From: an uncultured Pelagibacteraceae bacterium
Lineage (GTDB): Bacteria > Pseudomonadota > Alphaproteobacteria > Pelagibacterales > Pelagibacteraceae
Direction of reading: 5' to 3'
Assembly: GCA_902558835.1 (NCBI GenBank)
Contig: CACEFK010000005.1
Span: forward strand, 1-64,000
Length of the DNA: 64,000 nucleotides
Part shown: positions 54,624-62,680 of the stretch, one piece after another
How positions within the stretch are numbered: position 1 is the first letter of the stretch
How the letters are laid out: the number at the start of each line of letters is the position of its first letter
Notes under the pieces: model-generated
Seen by the model: only the letters and a program-made list of their open reading frames with translations
The model's database searches: none
What the model was told of the DNA's origin: nothing
Translations under genes and position numbers: made by a program

Positions 54624-54948
54624 AACATATTTATTTCTTGCAGGTGCAGTTTTATTTGAGGTTGCTGGTACAATGTTATTACCTGTAACTCAAAATTTTA
54701 CAAAACTAATCCCTACAACTGCTCTTGCATTCTTTTATCTTTGTGCATTCTATCTTTTAACTTTTGTAGCAGACAAGATTCCTATCGCTATTATGTATGC
54801 AACATGGAGTGGTCTTGGAATTTTTACTATAGCAATCCTTGGATATATATTTTTTAAACAAACTTTGGCTTGGCAAGCAATAATGGGACTATTCTTAATA
54901 GTGATAGGTATAATTTTAGTAAACAGTTTTACTGGAAAGCTTAGCTAA
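54616..54948 (+). CDS. SMR-family small multidrug/metabolite transporter
   Basis: A 110-aa protein with four membrane helices. The essential Glu of helix 1 is in LAGAVLFEVAGTMLLP near residue 15, and helix 3 has the AIMYATWSGLGIFTIAILGY pattern of EmrE/SugE-type transporters. It works as a proton-coupled dimer exporting cationic compounds or guanidinium-like metabolites. It overlaps prpE by 8 nt and the convergent dihydroorotase gene by 8 nt. Confidence 0.88.
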   Translation: MVKTYLFLAGAVLFEVAGTMLLPVTQNFTKLIPTTALAFFYLCAFYLLTFVADKIPIAIMYATWSGLGIFTIAILGYIFFKQTLAWQAIMGLFLIVIGIILVNSFTGKLS

Positions 54949-56248
54949 ACTGCAAAGGTGTTCCATCAGGATCGCCTAAAATATTTCCATCCTGCATTTT
55001 TACTTTTCCTGCAATAATTGTGTGTGTAGGTGTTCCTTTAAATTTAAATCCATTAAATGGTGACCATTTACATTTACTCTCTATATTTTCGTTTTTAATC
55101 TCAATAGTTTTGTTCATATCCACAATTGTAAAGTCTGCATCATAACCTTCTTTAATAAATCCTTTGTTTTTTATTCCAAAAATCTTTACTGGATTTTCAC
55201 AAACAAAGTTCATTAATTGGTTAAGAGATAATTTTCCATCATTGATGTGATTTAACATTACAGGCATTAAAGTTTGAACTCCTGGCATTCCTGAGGGTGT
55301 GTTTGGATACACCTTGTCTTTATTTTCTTTTAAGTGAGGGGCATGATCAGATCCAATAGTATCATTAAAGTTATTTCTCACCCCAAACCATAATCTATCA
55401 TAATGAGATTTATCTCTTAATGGCGGGTTCATTTGAGCGTATGTTCCAAGCTTGTCATAACAATCTGGAGCATAAAGCGTTAAATGCTGAGGAGTGATTT
55501 CAAATGTAATGTTACCTTTGTGTTGAGATAGAAAATCAATTTCTTCTTTTGTAGTAATATGAAGTACATGAGCTTTTTTGTTGTGCTTTTCTGCAATTCG
55601 AACAATTCTTCTAGTAGATGCTATTGCACATTCTGCACTTCTCCATACCGGATGAGTATGAACATCGCCCTCTTTAATCAATTTCTTGTTTACATTTAAA
55701 ATTGCCTCATCTTCTGAGTGAACCGCTACTACTTTTGAGGCATTTTGAAAAACTTTGTCTATATCATTCTCTTCAGCAACTAATAAATTTCCAGTTGAAG
55801 ATCCTGCAAAAAGTTTAATACCACAACATCCTTCTAAACCTTCTAAACTTGCTAAATCATCTGCATTGTCTGCGGTTGCACCAAAGTAAAAAGCATAGTT
55901 GCAATACATTCTGTTTTTAGCAAGATCTAGTTTTCTTTGGAACTCTTTCATATTTGAAGTTGGCGGATTAGTATTTGGCATTTCAAATACACTAGTTATT
56001 CCCCCTGCAATTGCGGCTCTACTACCTGAATGAAGATCTTCAGTATCCGTTGAACCCGGTTCTCTAAAATGTGTTTGGGTATCTATGCAACCAGGTAATA
56101 CTGTATGCCCTTCTGCATTAATTGTCTCTTTTGCTTCTTCTGAAATTTGTCCAATCTGTTGAATTTTTCCATCTTTTATAGCAACATCAACATCTTTTAA
56201 CTCACCATCGATGTAACATTGTCCGTTTTTAATTATAAGATCTAACAT
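54941..56248 (-). CDS. pyrC: Dihydroorotase (class I, PyrC type)
   Basis: A 435-aa amidohydrolase for the third step of pyrimidine synthesis. Metal-binding signature: GCIDTQTHFREPGSTDTEDL near residue 55; carboxylated Lys in GCCGIKLFAGSSTGN near 145; VHSEDE near 178; HVLHITTKEEI near 230; and catalytic Asp in TIGSDHAPHLKENK near 302. Hydantoinase/allantoinase relatives share these motifs, but the divergent ygfZ arrangement and the motif spacing fit alphaproteobacterial dihydroorotase. Confidence 0.87.
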   Translation of the reverse strand: MLDLIIKNGQCYIDGELKDVDVAIKDGKIQQIGQISEEAKETINAEGHTVLPGCIDTQTHFREPGSTDTEDLHSGSRAAIAGGITSVFEMPNTNPPTSNMKEFQRKLDLAKNRMYCNYAFYFGATADNADDLASLEGLEGCCGIKLFAGSSTGNLLVAEENDIDKVFQNASKVVAVHSEDEAILNVNKKLIKEGDVHTHPVWRSAECAIASTRRIVRIAEKHNKKAHVLHITTKEEIDFLSQHKGNITFEITPQHLTLYAPDCYDKLGTYAQMNPPLRDKSHYDRLWFGVRNNFNDTIGSDHAPHLKENKDKVYPNTPSGMPGVQTLMPVMLNHINDGKLSLNQLMNFVCENPVKIFGIKNKGFIKEGYDADFTIVDMNKTIEIKNENIESKCKWSPFNGFKFKGTPTHTIIAGKVKMQDGNILGDPDGTPLQFS

Positions 56249-56291
56249 TTTGAGAAATTGTTATTATATTACATTCTATAATTAATCAATT

Positions 56292-57182
56292 ATGAATATT
56301 AAAAACGTTTACATTTTAGATGACAGAGCAATTCTTTATATTAACGGAGAAGATTCAAAAGAGTTTCTTCAAAATCTTATTAGTAACGATATAAATAAAG
56401 TAAGTGATGTAAATAGTTGTTTTAGTTCATTACTTACACCCCAAGGTAAATTTTTATATGAATTTATAATTGTAAAACATAAGTCAGGATATATTTTGGA
56501 TTGTGAAAAACCTCAGGCAGAGGAATTATTCAAACAATTATCCCTGTATAAATTAAGATCAAAAGTTGAAATTCTTAATTTAAGTAATGAATTTGTTGTG
56601 GCAGCATTTTCTCATGAAAAATTCTTAACTTTTAATGCAGCAAAAGATAAACCTGGATACACAATTAAATATAGAGAAGATCCAATTTTTTTAGATCCAA
56701 GGAATAAAGATTTGGGTGCTAGATTAATTATTAATATAGAAAAACTTTATTTATCTTTAAAAAAACTAGATCTTCACGATGCAAATCTGAAAGAATATTA
56801 TACATTAAGTCATAGCCTTGGAATTGTTCCAAAAGATTTAAATAAATTGAAAGACAAATTGTTTGGTATTGAATGCAATTTTGAAGAATTAAATGGAATT
56901 GATTTCAAAAAAGGCTGTTATGTAGGCCAAGAAAACACAGCGCGAATTAAATTAAAGAACAAGCTTTCAAAAAGATTGTTTCCAATAAATTTAATTAATG
57001 GAAAACTACACGAAGGTGAAAGTATTTATAACAATGAAGTTGAAATAGGTAAAGTTTTAATTGGTAGTGACTACCCTTTTGCTTTAATTAAATACTTAAA
57101 CGAAAACTTTGATGAAAAAGCAGATTTTAAAACTAAAGAAGCTTCAATAAAAGTCAATAAACCTGATTGGATAAAAAACTAA
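56292..57182 (+). CDS. ygfZ: YgfZ/GcvT-like folate-binding Fe-S protein
   Basis: A 296-aa homologue of GcvT that helps assemble or repair Fe-S clusters in enzymes such as MiaB in a folate-dependent way. The YgfZ signature KGCYVGQENTARIK, with its redox-sensitive Cys, is at residues about 218-231; DDRAILYINGEDSKEFLQNL and LLTPQGKFLYEF mark the N-terminal domain. It is divergent from pyrC by 43 bp. It is not a second glycine-cleavage T protein, because the T-specific folate site is not retained. Confidence 0.92.
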   Translation: MNIKNVYILDDRAILYINGEDSKEFLQNLISNDINKVSDVNSCFSSLLTPQGKFLYEFIIVKHKSGYILDCEKPQAEELFKQLSLYKLRSKVEILNLSNEFVVAAFSHEKFLTFNAAKDKPGYTIKYREDPIFLDPRNKDLGARLIINIEKLYLSLKKLDLHDANLKEYYTLSHSLGIVPKDLNKLKDKLFGIECNFEELNGIDFKKGCYVGQENTARIKLKNKLSKRLFPINLINGKLHEGESIYNNEVEIGKVLIGSDYPFALIKYLNENFDEKADFKTKEASIKVNKPDWIKN

Positions 57183-57187
57183 TTTTC

Positions 57188-57349
57188 TTATTTAGATAAA
57201 TAAACAATCATTAAAATTATAAAAACTACAATAATCCAAATACTTAGATTTTTAAGAAATTGCTTTAACTGAGAATTTGATTGTAAAAAACTTGGTAGAA
57301 CTAAAAGCAAAACCCCAACCATAAATATTACTGAAAGTAATTTATCCAT
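57188..57349 (-). CDS. Hypothetical 53-aa membrane protein
   Basis: A short frame with two hydrophobic helices (LLSVIFMVGVLLLVLPSFL and IWIIVVFIILMIVYL) joined by a polar loop (QSNSQLKQFLKN). A good Shine-Dalgarno sequence AGGAGT lies 5 nt before the ATG, strongly supporting translation. It ends 5 nt from the convergent ygfZ stop and lies just downstream of tRNA-Leu on the same strand. No family recognised. Confidence 0.68.
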   Translation of the reverse strand: MDKLLSVIFMVGVLLLVLPSFLQSNSQLKQFLKNLSIWIIVVFIILMIVYLSK

Positions 57350-57375
57350 CAAAAACTCCTATATAAAATTCACTT

Positions 57376-57461
57376 TGGTGCGGTCGGAGAGACTCGAACT
57401 CTCATGGACTAAGTCCACACGGCCCTCAACCGTGCCTGTCTACCAATTTCAGCACGACCGC
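57376..57461 (-). tRNA. tRNA-Leu (GAG anticodon)
   Basis: An 86-nt class II tRNA on the minus strand. The acceptor GCGGTCG pairs with CGACCGC, the anticodon stem CACGG/CCGTG encloses the loop TTGAGGG (anticodon GAG), a variable arm (TGGACTTAGTCCA) is present, the T loop is TTCGAGT, and the CCA end is encoded. Confidence 0.97.
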
Positions 57462-57516
57462 GATATGTCCCATAATAAATGAATGACAATCATGATTCAA
57501 ATTGGTAAAAATCTCC

Positions 57517-58506
57517 ATGGAATTTACACAAGAAGTACGAAGAACAACAGATCCTATTTATCAAAAAATTTCTAAGGTTATGCCTGAAATTGAATGGTCA
57601 GTACATGCTCCGTATATTCATAAAATTAATAAATTAAAAAAAGAAAAAAATGCTGTAATTCTCGCCCATAATTATCAAACTCCAGAAATTTATCATGGTG
57701 TTGCAGATTTTTCTGCAGACTCTCTTGCATTGGCAATTGAAGCCTCAAAAACTTCAGCTGATATTATTTTAATGGCTGGTGTACATTTCATGGCAGAAAC
57801 TGCAAAATTAATGAACCCTAATAAAAAAGTTATTCTTCCTGATATGGATGCTGGCTGTTCTTTATCATCATCTATTACAGGTAAAGATGTTAGGCTATTA
57901 AAAGAAAAATACCCAGGCGTCCCTGTTGTTTCTTATGTCAATACATCAGCAGAAGTTAAGGCAGAAACAGACATTTGTTGTACTTCTGCTAATGCTGTTA
58001 AAATAGTTAAATCACTTGGCGTAAAAAGAGTAATATTTTTACCTGATGATTATTTAGCTAAATACGTTGCTTCTCAAACTGATGTTGAAATTATTTCTTG
58101 GAAAGGAATTTGTATTGTCCATGATCAATTTAATAAAAAAGAAATAGAAGATATAAGAAAAAATAATCCAGGAATTAAAATTATTGCACACCCAGAATGT
58201 CCTCCTGATGTAATTGAAGCAAGTGATTTTGCGGGATCAACATCTGGAATGATAAAATATGTAAAAGATAATCAACCAAAAAAAGTAATGATGGTTACTG
58301 AGTGTTCAATGAGTGACAATATCCAAATAGAAAATCCAAATGTAGACTTTGTTAAACCATGTAATATGTGCCCTCACATGAAAAAAATTACACTTCCAAA
58401 GATATTAGAGTGTTTAGAAAATGAGACTGGTGAAATTATTATGGACAAAGAAACGATTGATAAAGCCAGAATATCTGTGGAAAGAATGACAGCCATTGGC
58501 AGATAA
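57517..58506 (+). CDS. nadA: Quinolinate synthase
   Basis: A 329-aa 4Fe-4S enzyme condensing iminoaspartate and dihydroxyacetone phosphate to quinolinate for NAD synthesis. Motifs: [23 protein letters not shown] split across residues 45-67, [21 protein letters not shown] near 110 (first Cys ligand), and the later Cys in [10 protein letters not shown] and [11 protein letters not shown] prefer the ATG at 57517; a TTG at 57502 would add five residues. nadC follows 4 nt downstream, forming nadA-nadC; nadB is not in the window. Confidence 0.95.
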   Translation: MEFTQEVRRTTDPIYQKISKVMPEIEWSVHAPYIHKINKLKKEKNAVILAHNYQTPEIYHGVADFSADSLALAIEASKTSADIILMAGVHFMAETAKLMNPNKKVILPDMDAGCSLSSSITGKDVRLLKEKYPGVPVVSYVNTSAEVKAETDICCTSANAVKIVKSLGVKRVIFLPDDYLAKYVASQTDVEIISWKGICIVHDQFNKKEIEDIRKNNPGIKIIAHPECPPDVIEASDFAGSTSGMIKYVKDNQPKKVMMVTECSMSDNIQIENPNVDFVKPCNMCPHMKKITLPKILECLENETGEIIMDKETIDKARISVERMTAIGR

Positions 58507-58510
58507 TTAA

Positions 58511-59344
58511 GTGTCAAAAATAAAATTAAGCAAAGAATTTATTAAAAGTACTGTTAAGCTAGCTTTAAACGAAGATCTTTATCCCTCAGGAGACATCACT
58601 TCGAGTCTAATTAATAATGATAAAGTTGTTAATGTTAAATTAATTTCAAATCAAAGCGCAATTGTTGGCGGGTTGTTATTTGCCAAACAAGCTTTTGCAT
58701 TAATTGACGATAAAATAAAATTTATTATTAAAAAAAAAGATGGTTCTAGAGTTAAAAAAGGGAATTTAGTAGCTTTAATTAAAGGCAATGCAAAAAATAT
58801 TCTAATCGCTGAAAGAGTAGCTTTAAATTTTTTGTCTCATATTTCTGGTATAGCGACTAAAACTAATGAATTTGTTAAATTAGCTGGAAAAAAAACTAAA
58901 ATTTGTTGCACAAGAAAGACAATTCCTAATTTAAGAGTTATACAAAAATATGCTGTTAAATTAGGAGGTGGCACAAATCATAGATTTAATTTAAGCGATG
59001 AATATTTAATTAAAGATAACCATATTGCTAGTTCAGATTTAAAAAGTTTAGTTTTAAAAGCTATTAAGAATAAAAAAGGAAAAAAAATTACTGTCGAAGT
59101 TGATACAATCAAGCAACTTAAATCAATTTTAGGTCTTAAATTTAATAGAGTTTTGCTTGACAATATGAGTATTAGAAATTTAAGAGAAAGTGTAAAAATT
59201 GCAAAAAAATATTATGAAACCGAAGCTTCAGGTAACGTTTCTTTAAAATCTGTTAAAGCTATTGCGTCTACTGGAGTAAATAGAATTTCTGTTGGAAGTA
59301 TCACTCATAGCGCTCCTGCAGTTGACTTTAAGTTAGAAATTTAA
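58511..59344 (+). CDS. nadC: Nicotinate-nucleotide pyrophosphorylase (carboxylating)
   Basis: A 277-aa quinolinate phosphoribosyltransferase, the step after NadA. Evidence: ALNEDLYPSGDITSSLI near 18, AERVALNFLSHISGIAT near 98, CTRKTIPNLRVIQKYAVKLGG near 130, HRFNLSDEYLIKDNHI near 157, VEVDTIKQL near 195 and the ISVGSITHSAPAVD C-terminus. Translation starts with GTG at 58511; there is no ATG near the family N-terminus. Its last 4 nt overlap the convergent MazG-like gene. Confidence 0.95.
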   Translation: MSKIKLSKEFIKSTVKLALNEDLYPSGDITSSLINNDKVVNVKLISNQSAIVGGLLFAKQAFALIDDKIKFIIKKKDGSRVKKGNLVALIKGNAKNILIAERVALNFLSHISGIATKTNEFVKLAGKKTKICCTRKTIPNLRVIQKYAVKLGGGTNHRFNLSDEYLIKDNHIASSDLKSLVLKAIKNKKGKKITVEVDTIKQLKSILGLKFNRVLLDNMSIRNLRESVKIAKKYYETEASGNVSLKSVKAIASTGVNRISVGSITHSAPAVDFKLEI

Positions 59345-59712
59345 TTCACAAACTTAGATAGGTCGGGTTTAAAATAGTTTGGACCTTTCATAACCTTTCC
59401 TGACTCATTATAAATTGGTTTTCCATTTTCATCTAGCTTACTCATGTTGGAGTTTTGAACCTCATCAAAACATTTATCCAAATCAATTCCAAATGCATGC
59501 CCTGCTCCATATGTTACATATAATATGTCTGTAAGTGCATCAGCTACTTCCAATAAATCCTTATTATTCATAGCTTCTGTGAGTTCCTCTAATTCCTCTT
59601 TAATTAGATCTATCCTTAATTTATTAATTTTTTCAGTACTAAATGATGGTTTAGTTTTAACTTCCTGACCAAACGTTTTCATGAAAGTACCTACTTTGCT
59701 AAAATTCGACAT
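59341..59712 (-). CDS. MazG/HisE-like all-alpha NTP pyrophosphohydrolase
   Basis: A 123-aa protein with the metal-binding pattern of all-alpha NTP pyrophosphatases: EELEELTEAM near residue 36-45 and LLEVADALTDILYVTYGAG near 53-71 (ExxE ... ExxD). The C-terminal part (FDEVQNSNMSKLDENGKPIY) matches the subgroup often annotated as phosphoribosyl-ATP pyrophosphohydrolase-like or Cof-like. A nucleotide house-cleaning role is likely; true HisE function is doubtful because no his genes are near. Confidence 0.8.
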   Translation of the reverse strand: MSNFSKVGTFMKTFGQEVKTKPSFSTEKINKLRIDLIKEELEELTEAMNNKDLLEVADALTDILYVTYGAGHAFGIDLDKCFDEVQNSNMSKLDENGKPIYNESGKVMKGPNYFKPDLSKFVN

Positions 59713-59779
59713 AATGCTCCTGTATGTTTTTATAAATTTGTTGTATGTTAATAATTATTTGTTACTTAAAAATTAATCA

Positions 59780-61168
59780 ATGAAATTAAGAAAAGAATTT
59801 GACAGTATTGGAAGTATAAATGTCCCAAATGATAAATATTGGGGAGCATCTACTCAGAGATCCAATAAATTTTTCAATATTGGAAAAATTTTAGTTAATA
59901 TTTCAATCATCAAATCGATTGCAATCATTAAGAGATCTGCAGCAATTGTACATGCTAAAGATAAATTAATTGATGGTAAAATTTCTAAAGCAATAATCAA
60001 AGCATCAGATGAAGTAATCAAGGGCAAATTAGATGAAAACTTTCCTTTAAAAGTCTGGCAAACAGGTTCTGGTACACAAACAAATATGAATGTAAATGAG
60101 GTCGTTGCTAATCGAGCAATAGAAATGTTAGGTGGTAAAAAGGGAACAAAAAAACCTGTTCATCCAAACGATCATGTGAATAAATCACAATCTACAAATG
60201 ATGTTTTTCCAACTGCAATGCACATCTCTGTTGCTAAAGAAACTATTTCTAAAATGCTGCCAAGCTTAAAAATTTTAGAAAAGGAGCTAAAAAGAAAATC
60301 TAATGAATTTAAAAATATAGTTAAAATTGGAAGAACTCATCTTCAAGATGCTACACCTCTTTCTCTTGGACAAGAATTTTCTGGATATCATTTTCAAGTT
60401 AAAAAAAGTATTGAAAGAATAGAATACGCTTTAAAAGAAATATTGTTTCTCGCTCAAGGTGGTACTGCTGTTGGTACGGGAATAAACTCAAAGAAAAATT
60501 TTGATAAAAAAATTGTAAAAGAAATTGCTAAGTTCACTAAAATCAAATTTAAACCAGCTCCAAATAAATTTGCAGAACTTGCCGCTCACGATGCAATTGT
60601 TAATTTTTCTGGTGCGTTAAATACTTGTGCGGTTGCATTAATGAAAATATCAAATGATATTCGTTTTCTGGGTTCTGGACCAAGAGCTGGCTATGGAGAA
60701 TTAATTTTACCAGAAAATGAACCAGGCTCATCTATTATGCCTGGAAAAGTAAACCCAACACAATGTGAAGCTGTAACAATGGTTTGTGTAAAAGTAATTG
60801 GAAATCATAATGGAATAACAATGGCAGGATCTCATGGCCATTTCGAGTTAAATGTATTTAAACCTTTAATTGCTCATAACATCTTACAATCTATCGACTT
60901 GATTGCAGATAGTACAAAAAATTTTGCTCTATATTGTGTCAAAGGAATAAAAGCTAATAAAAAGAAAATTCAAGAACATTTGGATAATTCACTTATGCTG
61001 GTTACTGCATTAGCACCGCACATAGGATATGATAATGCTGCAAAAATTGCAAAAATAGCACTTAAAAATAACACTACTCTAAAATATGAAACTTTGAAAA
61101 CAGGGTTAATTAAAGAAAAAGATTACAATAAAATAGTTGATCCTAAAAAAATGATTTATCCTCAATAA
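59780..61168 (+). CDS. fumC: Fumarate hydratase class II
   Basis: A 462-aa Fe-independent fumarase interconverting fumarate and malate in the TCA cycle. Evidence: FDSIGSINVPNDKYWGASTQRS at the start, TGSGTQTNMNVNEVVANRA near 96, the VHPNDHVNKSQSTNDVFP block near 127, GRTHLQDATPLSLGQEFSGY near 183, and the superfamily signature GSSIMPGKVNPTQCEA near 315. Full length. Its 3' end overlaps the convergent AsmA-like gene by 7 nt. Confidence 0.96.
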   Translation: MKLRKEFDSIGSINVPNDKYWGASTQRSNKFFNIGKILVNISIIKSIAIIKRSAAIVHAKDKLIDGKISKAIIKASDEVIKGKLDENFPLKVWQTGSGTQTNMNVNEVVANRAIEMLGGKKGTKKPVHPNDHVNKSQSTNDVFPTAMHISVAKETISKMLPSLKILEKELKRKSNEFKNIVKIGRTHLQDATPLSLGQEFSGYHFQVKKSIERIEYALKEILFLAQGGTAVGTGINSKKNFDKKIVKEIAKFTKIKFKPAPNKFAELAAHDAIVNFSGALNTCAVALMKISNDIRFLGSGPRAGYGELILPENEPGSSIMPGKVNPTQCEAVTMVCVKVIGNHNGITMAGSHGHFELNVFKPLIAHNILQSIDLIADSTKNFALYCVKGIKANKKKIQEHLDNSLMLVTALAPHIGYDNAAKIAKIALKNNTTLKYETLKTGLIKEKDYNKIVDPKKMIYPQ

Positions 61169-62655
61169 TGTTTAAGAGCTTCATTTAGTAAATTTTTTAA
61201 AAATATTTTGTTCTGCACTTTGTTGTCTTTTAAAATAATAGAATTAATAACTTTATTTATATTTTGATTATATTTTTCATCTAATCTTATATCTCTTAAT
61301 TTTAAAATATTTTGATCAAAGTTATATGAAAAATTTAAAATGACTTGATTTAAATTTTTTCTTAAGTTTTTAGGTGTCAACAAATACTTATAAATTTCAT
61401 TTATACTTGTAATATTTATTTCTAGTTTAGAATCTAAAAAAAGTTGGCCATCTTTTACAAAAATTAAACTATCTGTGAGTTTAAAGTCTGCAAAATCTTT
61501 CCATTGAAAATTAGTTTCATCAATATCAATTAAACCTCCTTTAATTTTTGAATTTAAATTAAGATTAGTTAAACTATTAGTATCAAAAACATTTTGTGCT
61601 TTTATATTTAATTCAAAATCAATATTTTCATTGTTTAAAATTCTAGTCTTCAAAATTTGTGGCAAAAATGAACTAGTATCAAATAAATATGATAAATTAA
61701 ATTTTTGACTCTCTCCTTCAAAACTAGAATAAAATGGATTTATATTGATTTCACCAAGATATGAATAATCTGGATTTTCTTTTCTGTCTACAAAAGTAAA
61801 CTTAAAAAAATTTGAATTTGTTTTATAAAAAAAATTACTTTTAGATTTATTTTTGACTATATAAGCTTTTCCCTCTTTTATATCATTGTTATAATCAAAT
61901 TCATTTTGAATCTTTAATTTAAAAAAATTAAGAGTGATTATCGATGTTAATTTTTTTTTATTAACGTCATCATTTATTTTTATTTCATATGGAAAATTAA
62001 ATAACTCATTTTTTGAAGTTATAATATTTTTTGACTCTTTATAATCATAATAATATTTCATATCTATGATTTTATCTAAAAATAAAACATCCTTTTTTGA
62101 ATTCCTGAAAAAAACTTTACTATTTTTTATTTTTATTACATGGTCTAAAAAATCATTTTTTAACAAATCTAGAAAAAAAATATAATTTTTGTTATTTAGA
62201 TTGAAATTAGCATTTTCAATTAACAAATCATCAATATTTATATCTTTTATAGAAAAAAGATTATCTATTGAGATATAAACCCTTAAATTTTTAACTTTTG
62301 AAATTTCTTTATTCTTAAATAAAATTACAGAGTCTTTTATTATAAAATGAGGTCTTGGAAAAATATTATAAGTTAATTTTTTAGTAAAATTAAAATTTAA
62401 ATTGAGTTTTTTTTGCAAATCTAGCTTTAGTTTTTTTGAAATTTGATCCTGTTTATAAAATGTAGGTAATGATAAATAAGATACAAATAAAATTGTTACT
62501 ATACTTAAAGCAAGAACTATTTTGTTATTTCTTAATAAATTTCTTAAATTTTTAAATTTTAACTTGTTTAAATTTTCTTCTAATAGATTATTAATTAATT
62601 TATTTATGTTTTTAAAACTTTTGATAAAAGAATTTGATTTGCTCATATTTAACAA
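61162..62655 (-). CDS. AsmA-like envelope protein
   Basis: A 497-aa protein with one N-terminal membrane helix (IVLALSIVTILFVSYLSLP near residue 50) after a cytoplasmic basic segment, then a long beta-rich periplasmic part. The AsmA-type opening after the helix is visible: a basic KKLKLDLQKKLNLNF, then IFPRPHFIIKDSVILF. AsmA-like proteins are implicated in phospholipid transport or outer-membrane biogenesis. It is very Lys/Asn/Phe-rich, and divergence is high, so assignment rests on architecture. It is divergent from the helicase gene with 25 bp between starts. Confidence 0.72.
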   Translation of the reverse strand: MLNMSKSNSFIKSFKNINKLINNLLEENLNKLKFKNLRNLLRNNKIVLALSIVTILFVSYLSLPTFYKQDQISKKLKLDLQKKLNLNFNFTKKLTYNIFPRPHFIIKDSVILFKNKEISKVKNLRVYISIDNLFSIKDINIDDLLIENANFNLNNKNYIFFLDLLKNDFLDHVIKIKNSKVFFRNSKKDVLFLDKIIDMKYYYDYKESKNIITSKNELFNFPYEIKINDDVNKKKLTSIITLNFFKLKIQNEFDYNNDIKEGKAYIVKNKSKSNFFYKTNSNFFKFTFVDRKENPDYSYLGEININPFYSSFEGESQKFNLSYLFDTSSFLPQILKTRILNNENIDFELNIKAQNVFDTNSLTNLNLNSKIKGGLIDIDETNFQWKDFADFKLTDSLIFVKDGQLFLDSKLEINITSINEIYKYLLTPKNLRKNLNQVILNFSYNFDQNILKLRDIRLDEKYNQNINKVINSIILKDNKVQNKIFLKNLLNEALKHY

Positions 62656-62680
62656 CGAATGTTATAAAGTATTATTTTAA

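Noticed and set aside
56292-57182. A second aminomethyltransferase (GcvT)
   Set aside because: The KGCYVGQE signature identifies YgfZ, a folate-binding Fe-S maintenance protein, not a glycine-cleavage component.
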